A stretch of DNA of 12,577 bases from Alkanindiges sp. (GTDB taxonomy: Bacteria; Pseudomonadota; Gammaproteobacteria; Pseudomonadales; Moraxellaceae), in assembly GCA_030152125.1 (NCBI GenBank), contig JASLIR010000043.1:1-12577 (forward strand). Direction: 5' to 3'. Every line of letters begins with the position of its first letter. Position 1 is the first letter of the stretch. Shown in pieces: positions 6,943 through 12,577 of the stretch. The translations under genes and the position numbers were made by a program. Under the pieces are notes generated by a model. That model had not been told where the DNA came from. It did not search any database and saw only the letters and a program-made list of their open reading frames with translations.

Positions 6943-7395
6943 ATGAATATCTTTGAAGCCTTGCGTGAAAGCCATGAAATCCAGCGTGATCTGGCAGAAA
7001 AACTGATACAAACGAAGGGTGATAGCCCGGAACGGACCGCATTATTTAATGATTTAAAACAGGAACTGGCAGCGCATGAGCTGGCAGAGGAGCGCTATTT
7101 CTATTCCCCCTTAATGGAGGAGGATGCCGCCATGGATTTATGCCGGCATGCCATTGCCGAGCATCATGAGATGGATGAAATGGTGGAAGAGCTAGAAGCG
7201 CTGGAACAAAGTAGCCCCGCCTGGCTGGTGAAGGCCAGGCAGCTGGCAGACAAGGTGCATCATCACCTGAAAGAGGAAGAGCACAAGTTTTTTCAGCAGG
7301 CAGGCAAAGTGCTGACCGAAAAGCAGAAACGTAGCCTGGCAAGCGATTATTTGCAGGAATATGCGGAGCAAAAGAAGCAGCTGGTTGCTCATTAA
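6943..7395 (+). CDS. Hemerythrin HHE domain protein
   Basis: 150 residues, almost wholly helical and acidic. The non-haem di-iron ligand pattern is visible: H11 (LRESHEIQR), H45 and E49 (AAHELAEERYF), H74/H75 (AEHHEMDEM) and the H106-H108/E111-E113/H114 cluster (VHHHLKEEEHKFF). Such proteins bind oxygen or sense oxygen, NO or iron; the specific role is unknown. The frame is open back to a GTG at 6910, but the ATG at 6943 starts the HHE fold and has GAGAGAAA in front. It is a single gene between terminators. A TATAAA at 6872-6877 may be the -10, but no good -35 pairs with it. Confidence 0.9.
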   Translation: MNIFEALRESHEIQRDLAEKLIQTKGDSPERTALFNDLKQELAAHELAEERYFYSPLMEEDAAMDLCRHAIAEHHEMDEMVEELEALEQSSPAWLVKARQLADKVHHHLKEEEHKFFQQAGKVLTEKQKRSLASDYLQEYAEQKKQLVAH

Positions 7396-7416
7396 GCGGT
7401 TTAACAGGTTGTTCTT

Positions 7417-7449
7417 AAAAGGGCTTTATATTTTTATAAAGTCTTTTTT
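7417..7449 (+). terminator. Intrinsic terminator of the hemerythrin gene
   Basis: CTTTATA (7424-7430), loop TTTT, TATAAAG (7435-7441). The stem is extended by A-U, G-C and G-U pairs on the outside and runs into CTTTTTT. It lies about 25 bases past the stop. Confidence 0.75.
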
Positions 7450-7586
7450 ATTTTGTCGTTTTATTTCATGAAAATGTCATAAGCAGTGTTTATTTTAATG
7501 GCATCGCTAATGCGGTAATTGATATAAAAAATACATATGAGAAAATAGACGCAAGATAGATGATTGATAACTTTAAATAATAAGCA

Positions 7587-7646
7587 CTGTAAGAAAACTG
7601 TCAATAATCTATCATTAATTGGTCAAAATTTTATCTTAAATTTAAT
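7587..7646 (+). promoter_or_regulatory. Candidate PHO box array and promoter of the glycosyltransferase-PAP2 operon
   Basis: Heptamers recur every 11 bases: CTGTAAG (7587), CTGTCAA (7598), CTATCAT (7609), then weaker TGGTCAA (7620) and TTATCTT (7631). They are separated by 4-base spacers made only of A and T (AAAA, TAAT, TAAT, AATT). The Escherichia coli PhoB box is two CTGTCAT-like heptamers with a 4-base A/T-rich spacer. The 18 bases from 7598 match that consensus at about 15 positions. TTTAAT (7641-7646) is a 5/6 match to a -10 box and no good -35 is present, as expected when PhoB replaces -35 recognition. The leader to the ATG at 7676 would be about 23 bases. The pattern is seen directly; PhoB binding is inferred. 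Confidence 0.65.
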
Positions 7647-7675
7647 AAACGACAAGAGTGTTAAGAATAAGAGCT

Positions 7676-8935
7676 ATGACAACTTACCAATCATTTACCC
7701 GACATGCTGCATTTGATGTATTGACGGCTGAGTCTTTTGTGAAGCCACTCAATATTGCGATTGTCAGTGAAACCTGGCCACCGGAAATTAATGGTGTGGC
7801 ACTGTCGGTATTACAACTCGCTAAAGGGTTACAGCAGCGCGGTCACCGCATTTTGCTGGTACGCCCGGATCAACAAAAAAGCAGCAATGATTTTACCCCC
7901 GATGCACTGTGTCTGGTGCGTGGTCACGCCATTCCAAAATATCCAGAACTGAAATTTGGCTGGCCACAGGTACTGAAAATTGGCCGTGCCTTTGAGCAGT
8001 TCTCGCCGGACATTGTACATATTGTGACTGAAGGCCCACTGGGACTAGCGGCATTGAATGTAGCCAAGCAGCGTCACTACCCGGTGTCCAGTGGCTTCCA
8101 TTCGCCATTCCATGAGTTCAGTCGCTTCTTTGATCTGGCTTTCCTGTTAAAGCCGGTGCAGCATTACCTGCGCTGGTTCCATAACATGACCGATGTGACC
8201 TGTGTGCCAAGCACCGATACCAAGCAAGCGCTGATTGACTTTGGTGTGACCTGTCCACTTGAAGTGGTGTCACGCGGTGTGGATACCGAGCGTTTTAACC
8301 CGAACCGCCGCTGTGCCGAGCTGCGTACCCGCTGGGGTGCGAGCGAGAACACCACGGTGATGATGTATGTAGGACGGGTATCACCAGAGAAAAATATTGA
8401 CCTGACCATTGAAGCTTTCCGTGCTGCACAAAAAGCGCAGCCAAAGCGCGATTTCAAACTGGTGATTGTAGGTGATGGCCCGGACCGTACCCGTCTGGAA
8501 GCGCTGGCCCCGGAAGCGATTTTTGCCGGCATGCAGCGTGGCGATGAGCTGGCTAAACATTATGCCAGCGGTGACCTGTTTGTGTTTGGCAGTGAAGTGG
8601 AAACCTTTGGTAATGTGCTGCTTGAAGCCTTGTCCAGCGGTTTGCCAGCAGTGGCTTATGATTATGCCTGTGCTGCGCTGGTGATGGTGGAAGGTGAGCA
8701 TGGCTGGCGCTGTCCGTTTGCCAAGCGTCAGGAGTTTATCCGCATGGTGAGCAGTGTGCCAGAACAGGCAGTATTGCGCCGCATGGGTGAAAAAGCCCAT
8801 ATACGTGCGCAGGGCTTTGGCTGGCACCTGGCGGTACAACAGTTTGAACAGGCTTTAAAAGCCACAGTTAAAAAGCACCAGACGCTGTACTCCAAGGCGC
8901 TGGGTGATAGAACATTTCCCTTATTTATTTCATAA
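7676..8935 (+). CDS. GT4-family glycosyltransferase, possibly acting on diacylglycerol
   Basis: About 419 residues with the two Rossmann domains of GT-B retaining glycosyltransferases. The N-terminal acceptor domain opens with 'LNIAIVSETWPPEINGVA' (25-42). The donor domain has GRVSPEKN (about 232-239), VGDGPDRTRLEAL, and the EX7E signature E309...E317 in 'EVETFGNVLLEALSSGLP'. No transmembrane segment is seen; relatives act at the inner face of the membrane. The N-terminal motif resembles PimB/MgtA- and SqdX-type enzymes that glycosylate lipids, but donor and acceptor cannot be fixed from sequence. A GTG at 7658 is in frame, but the ATG at 7676 is the better start; its ribosome site is weak either way. 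The PAP2 gene follows after 25 bases, and the PHO-like array precedes it. Confidence 0.88.
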   Translation: MTTYQSFTRHAAFDVLTAESFVKPLNIAIVSETWPPEINGVALSVLQLAKGLQQRGHRILLVRPDQQKSSNDFTPDALCLVRGHAIPKYPELKFGWPQVLKIGRAFEQFSPDIVHIVTEGPLGLAALNVAKQRHYPVSSGFHSPFHEFSRFFDLAFLLKPVQHYLRWFHNMTDVTCVPSTDTKQALIDFGVTCPLEVVSRGVDTERFNPNRRCAELRTRWGASENTTVMMYVGRVSPEKNIDLTIEAFRAAQKAQPKRDFKLVIVGDGPDRTRLEALAPEAIFAGMQRGDELAKHYASGDLFVFGSEVETFGNVLLEALSSGLPAVAYDYACAALVMVEGEHGWRCPFAKRQEFIRMVSSVPEQAVLRRMGEKAHIRAQGFGWHLAVQQFEQALKATVKKHQTLYSKALGDRTFPLFIS

Positions 8936-8960
8936 CTATTTATAAAAAAGAGGTAAAACA

Positions 8961-9515
8961 ATGAGTAAATTACAATTAGCGGTGAATCGGGTACAACATT
9001 TTGATCTGGACTGGTGTATCCGTTTAAACCAGTATTCATCCAAAAAGCAGATTGCACTGTTTTTTAAAGGTGTAAGCCGTTTAGGTGATGGCTGGTTCTG
9101 GTATATCTGCCTGTCGGTGGTATGGGCGGCGCGTGGCCTGGCGTATGCGGTTGAGCTGGCATACATGGCACTGGGTACCTTTTGTGGCACCCTGCTGTAC
9201 AAGTTTTTAAAGCGCAAAACTGTACGTCCACGTCCTTATCAGGTGCATCAGGCGGTGGTATTGGGTGAACGCCCACTGGATCACTTCAGCTTTCCGTCGG
9301 GTCACACCATGCATGCCATGCTGGTATGTATCCTGATGGGGTATGCGTTGCCAGCACTGCTGTGGATTATGGTGCCATTTACCGCGCTGGTTGCAGTATC
9401 CCGTGTGATTCTGGGCCTGCATTACCCAACCGACGTGCTGGCTGGTGCGTTTATTGGTAGCAGCCTGGCAGTCGGCATTATCTATCTGTCGCCGTTGTTT
9501 CACGTCATGATTTAA
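8961..9515 (+). CDS. PAP2-family phosphatase (partner of glycosyltransferase)
   Basis: 184-residue membrane protein with complete PAP2 motifs: KX6RP (K84, R91-P92), PSGH (112-115) and SRX5HX3D (S147-R148, H154, D158). Four to five hydrophobic segments are visible. A lipid phosphatase of this class could turn phosphatidate into diacylglycerol, the acceptor for the neighbouring glycosyltransferase; dephosphorylating an undecaprenyl carrier is the main alternative. The start has GAGG about seven bases upstream. It lies 25 bases after the glycosyltransferase and is almost certainly co-transcribed. Outside the motifs it is not obviously a recent copy of the PAP2 protein at 648-1313. Confidence 0.92.
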   Translation: MSKLQLAVNRVQHFDLDWCIRLNQYSSKKQIALFFKGVSRLGDGWFWYICLSVVWAARGLAYAVELAYMALGTFCGTLLYKFLKRKTVRPRPYQVHQAVVLGERPLDHFSFPSGHTMHAMLVCILMGYALPALLWIMVPFTALVAVSRVILGLHYPTDVLAGAFIGSSLAVGIIYLSPLFHVMI

Positions 9516-9525
9516 TGTGAAACAA
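9495..9525 (+). terminator. Hairpin across the PAP2 stop codon (weak terminator or 3' stabiliser)
   Basis: TTGTTTCAC (9495-9503) and GTGAAACAA (9517-9525) form a perfect 9-bp stem over a 13-base loop that contains the stop codon. No T-tract follows, so it is not a classical intrinsic terminator. Confidence 0.35.
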
Positions 9526-9559
9526 TGGTTTGCCTTCTGTCTTATTCCTCATCTCATTT

Positions 9560-9565
9560 TATAAT
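9560..9565 (+). promoter_or_regulatory. Consensus -10 box before the 9636 gene
   Basis: A perfect TATAAT 70 bases before the start codon. The upstream -35 candidates (CTGTCT or TGTCTT) are poor, so strength and use are uncertain. Confidence 0.4.
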
Positions 9566-9635
9566 AAACCTTTACAATCCTCCCTCTGATTATTAGCATT
9601 CGTTCAATATCTCGTCGAACCACTGCTGATTAGCC

Positions 9636-10115
9636 ATGAATTTCCTCTCTCCTGCTGTTGCTCTGGCTATTTTGTCTGCCGGCATTTTTTTAATGATTGG
9701 CCTGCTGACCGGCGTGTGGAAGTATCTGGCTATTATGCGCAGTGACAAAGCCCGCGCACCTTATTATGTAGATATTGCCCATCGCGCCTCATTGCTGTAT
9801 GCCAGCAGTAGTTTGATTCTGGCGCTACTGGCTTATTTTTCCGTGTGGTCTGAGCGTATTAATTTTTATGCCGTATTGCTGAATGTGGCTTATTTTGCCT
9901 TAGCCATCGGTACGTATGTGATTCATGGCCTGTTAAAAGATACTGACAACCAGTTGCGCAGGCCGCATAAGCTGGGTGGCTTAAGTTTGCATACGGCATT
10001 AATACAGCTGTTTATGTGGTCACTGATTGCAGCAGAGGTAGGCGGGACACTGGTATTGCTGCTTGGGGCATGGCAACCTTTATGGCAGGCGCTTAGTCTG
10101 GTGGGCGGGGTTTAG
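9636..10115 (+). CDS. Uncharacterised four-helix membrane protein
   Basis: 159 residues with four hydrophobic segments (about 5-30, 50-70, 77-97 and 119-145). I do not recognise a named family. Features that look conserved-type are 'PYYVDIAHRASLLYASSS' (about 42-59) and 'GTYVIHGLLKDTDNQLRRPH' (about 91-110), with several histidines near membrane borders. These could bind a metal or haem or be structural; that is only a possibility. The ribosome site (GATTAG) is weak. It lies 120 bases after the PAP2 gene with its own -10 box, so it may be a separate transcript or a read-through member of the lipid operon. Confidence 0.75.
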   Translation: MNFLSPAVALAILSAGIFLMIGLLTGVWKYLAIMRSDKARAPYYVDIAHRASLLYASSSLILALLAYFSVWSERINFYAVLLNVAYFALAIGTYVIHGLLKDTDNQLRRPHKLGGLSLHTALIQLFMWSLIAAEVGGTLVLLLGAWQPLWQALSLVGGV

Positions 10116-10211
10116 CACTCAGTGTTTAGCGGGCAATATTTAGTAGTCCGTGTTGTCTGACGCTTTACACACCAGACAGGCAGGGCTTAGGCTAAACTGC
10201 TGGCAGTGCAT

Positions 10212-10240
10212 CTGACAGTGCCTGTGTAATTTGTTAGAAT
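10212..10240 (+). promoter_or_regulatory. Sigma-70 promoter of iscX
   Basis: CTGACA (10212-10217), 17-base spacer, TAGAAT (10235-10240): 5/6 matches in both boxes. The leader is about 33 bases. It contains a 10-bp direct repeat TTAACAGGAC (10250-10259 and 10263-10272), the second copy of which supplies the AGGA ribosome site for the ATG at 10280. Confidence 0.7.
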
Positions 10241-10279
10241 AAAGCATATTTAACAGGACCACTTAACAGGACTAATCCC

Positions 10280-10480
10280 ATGGCTTTACGTTGGAGTGAT
10301 GCGCTGGATATCGCAATCAGTTTGTATGAGGCGCATCCGGATGTGGACCCGCAGTACATCCGCTTTACTGATTTGCACCGCTGGATATGCGAGTTACCTG
10401 ATTTTGCTGATGATCCGAATCGTTCCAATGAAAAGATTCTGGAAGCCATCCAAATGGCCTGGATTGACGAGGCTTCTTAA
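10280..10480 (+). CDS. iscX: Fe-S cluster assembly protein IscX
   Basis: 66 residues, the standard IscX/YfhJ length, and close to the Escherichia coli protein throughout: [20 protein letters not shown], '[17 protein letters not shown]' and '[17 protein letters not shown]'. IscX is a small acidic cytosolic protein that binds the cysteine desulfurase IscS, and iron, and modulates Fe-S cluster assembly. In many proteobacteria it ends the isc operon after fdx; here it stands alone with its own promoter, upstream of ndk and away from any isc gene in the window. AGGA is eight bases upstream of the start. Its stop codon lies inside a 15-bp tandem repeat. Confidence 0.96.
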   Translation: MALRWSDALDIAISLYEAHPDVDPQYIRFTDLHRWICELPDFADDPNRSNEKILEAIQMAWIDEAS

Positions 10481-10507
10481 AGAAATTGGCTGGGCCTCTT
10501 AAAGAAA
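10471..10507. repeat. Near-perfect 15-bp direct repeat at the iscX stop
   Basis: GGCTTCTTAAAGAAA (10471-10485) and GGCCTCTTAAAGAAA (10493-10507) differ at one base, with a 22-base period. The core TTCTT-A-AAGAA of the first copy is also an inverted repeat. The first copy contains the last codons and stop of iscX. It looks like a local tandem duplication; no function is evident. Confidence 0.6.
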
Positions 10508-10586
10508 ATGTAAGAGAAATTGTAAGAATAATGCAAAAGTCCGTGGTGAAATGTCGGCTAACGCTATCTTTGTCATATCACAACGG

Positions 10587-10592
10587 TATAAT
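10587..10592 (+). promoter_or_regulatory. Consensus -10 box of ndk
   Basis: A perfect TATAAT 39 bases before the ndk start. TTGTCA upstream is only 11 bases away, too close for a -35; at 16-18 bases the hexamers are poor (CTATCT or TATCTT), so activator help or a weak -35 is implied. Confidence 0.5.
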
Positions 10593-10631
10593 GCGCCATC
10601 TTTTTTTGTTGTTCAATTTTAAGGAGCGATC

Positions 10632-11063
10632 ATGGCTATCGAACGTACATTATCCATTGTTAAACCAGATGCAGTAAGCAAAAACCACATTGGCGACATT
10701 TTCAGCCGTTTTGAAAAAGCTGGCCTGAAAATCGTTGCAACCAAAATGAAGCACCTGAGCAAAGCAGAAGCTGAAGGCTTTTATGCTGAGCACAAAGAGC
10801 GTGGCTTTTTCAATGACCTGGTAGCCTTCATGACCTCTGGTCCAGTTGTAGTATCTGCACTGGAAGGTGACAATGCTGTACTGGCTCACCGTGACATTCT
10901 GGGTGCTACCAATCCTAAAGAAGCTGCTCCAGGCACCATCCGTGCTGACTTTGCTGTAAGCATTGACGAAAATGCTGCACATGGTTCTGACTCTACCACT
11001 TCTGCTGCACGTGAAATCGCTTACTTTTTCCAAGACGGCGAAATTTGCCCACGTACTCGCTAA
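10632..11063 (+). CDS. ndk: Nucleoside diphosphate kinase
   Basis: 143 residues, standard length for bacterial Ndk. It transfers the gamma phosphate from ATP to nucleoside diphosphates through a phospho-histidine. K11 in '[12 protein letters not shown]', '[14 protein letters not shown]' (66-79), '[18 protein letters not shown]' (87-104) and the active-site motif NAAHGSDS with H117 are all intact. AAGGAGCG lies six to twelve bases upstream of the ATG. It is followed by two consecutive hairpins and then rlmN, a neighbour order I recall from betaproteobacterial genomes. Confidence 0.98.
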   Translation: MAIERTLSIVKPDAVSKNHIGDIFSRFEKAGLKIVATKMKHLSKAEAEGFYAEHKERGFFNDLVAFMTSGPVVVSALEGDNAVLAHRDILGATNPKEAAPGTIRADFAVSIDENAAHGSDSTTSAAREIAYFFQDGEICPRTR

Positions 11064-11077
11064 TTGATACGTTGGAT

Positions 11078-11117
11078 AAACCAGATAAGTGTTATCATGC
11101 TTATCTGGTTTGTTTTT
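11078..11117 (+). terminator. Intrinsic terminator of ndk
   Basis: AAACCAGATAAG (11078-11089) and CTTATCTGGTTT (11100-11111) form a perfect 12-bp stem with a 10-base loop, followed by GTTTTT. It starts 15 bases past the ndk stop. Confidence 0.88.
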
Positions 11118-11120
11118 ATG

Positions 11121-11159
11121 CGCTTTTCAATCACATAAAACACGGTTGAAAAGCGTTTG
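11121..11159 (+). terminator. Second hairpin after ndk
   Basis: CGCTTTTCAA (11121-11130) and TTGAAAAGCG (11146-11155) form a perfect 10-bp stem over a 15-base loop, followed by TTTG. It begins nine bases after the first stem, so it may be a back-up terminator, possibly one protecting the rlmN promoter. Confidence 0.5.
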
Positions 11160-11242
11160 TCTTAAGGCTGCTGCTGTTTTGCATACCAGGGTGGCAGTTG
11201 GCTTAAGCACTCATTTTTATTTATTGTCCTTATAGATTTATC

Positions 11243-12577
11243 ATGACTACAGATGTTGTTGATTCATTAGCGCAAGCAGTACACGTACTGCAAAATGCCA
11301 CACCAGCCGGTGATCAGGCTGCCGAGTCTGCTTGCGCCAAGGAATCGTCCGGAAATGCCGGGAAGGTAAACCTGCTGGGCTTGTCCCGCCCGCAGATGGA
11401 AGCGTTTTTTGAGGGCATGGGCGAGAAGAAGTTCCGTGCCGGTCAGGTGTTAAAGTGGATTCACCAGTTTGGGGTGGATGACTTTGACCAGATGACCAAT
11501 CTGGCTGGCAAGCTGCGCGAGCGGCTTAAACAGGTTGCCTTTGTTGAAGCGCCGGAAGTGGTGCATAAAAACTTCTCTAAAGATGGTACCCGCAAGTGGG
11601 TGTTCCGGGTAGGGGATGGTGCGGGTTCGCTGGTAGAAACCGTACTTATTCCTGCCGATGATAAAACCGGTGCGCGTAAAACCCTGTGTATTTCATCACA
11701 GGTGGGTTGTGCGCTGGATTGCAGCTTTTGCAGTACCGGCAAGCAGGGCTTTCAGCGTGATTTGACTGCCGCCGAAATTATTGGCCAGTTGTGGGTGGCT
11801 AACCAGTCCTACATGGAAGATGTGCCGGTTGGCGAGCGCAGCCGTACCGTAACCAATGTGGTGATGATGGGCATGGGCGAACCGCTGCTTAACTTTGAGC
11901 CGGTAGTAAGTTCGATGCGCCTGATGCTGGACGATTTTGCCTATGGCATGTCCAAGCGCCGTGTGACCCTGTCAACTTCCGGCATTGTGCCGATGATTGA
12001 CAAGCTGGGTGAAGAGATTGATGTAGCCCTGGCTATTTCCTTGCATGCCCCTAATGACGCCTTGCGTGACGAGCTGGTGCCGGTAAACAAAAAATACCCG
12101 CTGGCGGAGCTGATTCCGGCTGCACGCCGCTATCTGGCGCGTGACAATGGCCTGGAAAGTGCTCGTAAACATGTGACCATTGAATATGTAATGCTGGAAA
12201 ATGTAAATGACCAGCAGGAACATGCCAAACAATTAATACAACTTTTAAAGAATTTACCGAGTAAGATTAACCTGATTCCGTTTAACCCCTTTCCGCATGC
12301 TCCCTATGGACGTTCCAGCCGTAACCGGATCATGGCATTTCAGAAAACATTGTCTGATGCCGGTTTCGTATGTACGGTGCGTACTACCCGTGGTGATGAT
12401 ATTGATGCGGCCTGTGGGCAACTGGTTGGGCAGGTCGCAGACCGTACCCGCCGGGCGGAGCGCTGGCAGAAAAAAGTAGCTGCACAGCAGGTTAATAATT
12501 CTCCTGCTGCTTGTTCAGAAATATTAAGAACAAGAGGCTATGGTGATAGAAGAAAACTTGGTTCGGCCAGGTGTGGT
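11243..12577 (+). CDS. rlmN: Dual-specificity 23S rRNA A2503 / tRNA A37 C2-methyltransferase RlmN (open at right edge)
   Basis: Radical-SAM enzyme that methylates C2 of A2503 in 23S rRNA and A37 of some tRNAs. Visible are the CX3CX2C cluster (C156, C160, C163 in GCALDCSFC), catalytic C149 (TLCISSQVG) and C391 (AACGQL), the SAM motif '[15 protein letters not shown]', '[12 protein letters not shown]', '[20 protein letters not shown]' and '[18 protein letters not shown]'. An N-terminal extension of about 40 residues precedes the domain. The ATG at 11243 has no strong ribosome site, but no better start is seen. The RlmN domain ends near residue 411 (12475). The frame then stays open to the edge with codons unlike the rest (ATA, AGA, AGG) and overlaps the start of another frame, so the true end may be earlier. 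Confidence 0.93.
   Translation, partial: MTTDVVDSLAQAVHVLQNATPAGDQAAESACAKESSGNAGKVNLLGLSRPQMEAFFEGMGEKKFRAGQVLKWIHQFGVDDFDQMTNLAGKLRERLKQVAFVEAPEVVHKNFSKDGTRKWVFRVGDGAGSLVETVLIPADDKTGARKTLCISSQVGCALDCSFCSTGKQGFQRDLTAAEIIGQLWVANQSYMEDVPVGERSRTVTNVVMMGMGEPLLNFEPVVSSMRLMLDDFAYGMSKRRVTLSTSGIVPMIDKLGEEIDVALAISLHAPNDALRDELVPVNKKYPLAELIPAARRYLARDNGLESARKHVTIEYVMLENVNDQQEHAKQLIQLLKNLPSKINLIPFNPFPHAPYGRSSRNRIMAFQKTLSDAGFVCTVRTTRGDDIDAACGQLVGQVADRTRRAERWQKKVAAQQVNNSPAACSEILRTRGYGDRRKLGSARCG
12540..12577 (+). CDS. Start of a further gene, cut by the right edge
   Basis: ATG GTG then [10 protein letters not shown], in a different frame from rlmN. AAGAGG ends two bases before the ATG and five before the GTG, so the GTG at 12543 may be the start. 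Only 12 codons are visible and no family can be assigned. In several betaproteobacteria a type IV pilus TPR lipoprotein gene (pilF/pilW) follows rlmN, but nothing here shows that. Confidence 0.35.
   Translation, partial: MVIEENLVRPGV

Noticed and set aside
8381..8839. 152-codon antisense frame within the glycosyltransferase gene.
   Set aside because: It is a shadow of a gene with clear GT-B motifs, and no ribosome site or family is seen.
10152..10179. Hairpin TGTCTG/CAGACA after the 9636 gene as a terminator.
   Set aside because: Short stem, 13-base loop and no T-tract; too weak to list.
1..12577. CRISPR arrays, tRNA or rRNA genes, toxin-antitoxin or defence genes.
   Set aside because: Intergenic regions were read on both strands; no spaced identical repeats, cloverleaf or such gene pairs were found.

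Overview
The window looks like chromosomal DNA of a betaproteobacterium, most likely of the Nitrosomonadales/Methylophilaceae type. The evidence is a moderate GC content with many A/T-rich intergenic stretches, a member of the largely betaproteobacterial COG4389 ('Gcr') membrane protein family, ispB divergent from rplU-rpmA, LolA, IscX, and an ndk-rlmN neighbourhood. The genus is an inference. No insertion sequence, phage gene, CRISPR array or RNA gene was seen.

Layout from left to right. Positions 1-1313 (minus strand) hold a two-gene unit: a PAP2-family phosphatase followed 15 bases later by an RND efflux periplasmic adaptor lipoprotein cut by the left edge. A perfect 9-bp inverted repeat lies inside its predicted promoter. 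Positions 1619-4735 (minus) hold ispB (octaprenyl diphosphate synthase) followed by a large COG4389 membrane protein. Diverging from ispB, rplU-rpmA (ribosomal proteins L21 and L27) has an excellent sigma-70 promoter, a leader of about 80 bases and a textbook terminator. lolA (6002) and a hemerythrin-domain gene (6943) follow as single genes, each with a terminator-like hairpin.

Positions 7587-9525 carry what I consider the most interesting unit: a GT4-type glycosyltransferase and a second PAP2 phosphatase. They lie behind a tandem series of 11-bp-spaced repeats that closely resembles a PhoB (PHO) box array. I infer a phosphate-starvation membrane-lipid remodelling operon in which the PAP2 enzyme would supply diacylglycerol and the glycosyltransferase would glycosylate it. 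After it come an unrecognised four-helix membrane protein (9636), a stand-alone iscX with a strong promoter (10280), ndk (10632) with two consecutive hairpins behind it, and rlmN (11243). The rlmN frame is still open at the right edge, and another gene appears to begin there at 12540.

Most genes are core functions: translation, quinone side chains, lipoprotein sorting, Fe-S assembly, nucleotide balance and rRNA methylation. The accessory interest lies in the two envelope/lipid units that contain PAP2 phosphatases and in their upstream control regions.
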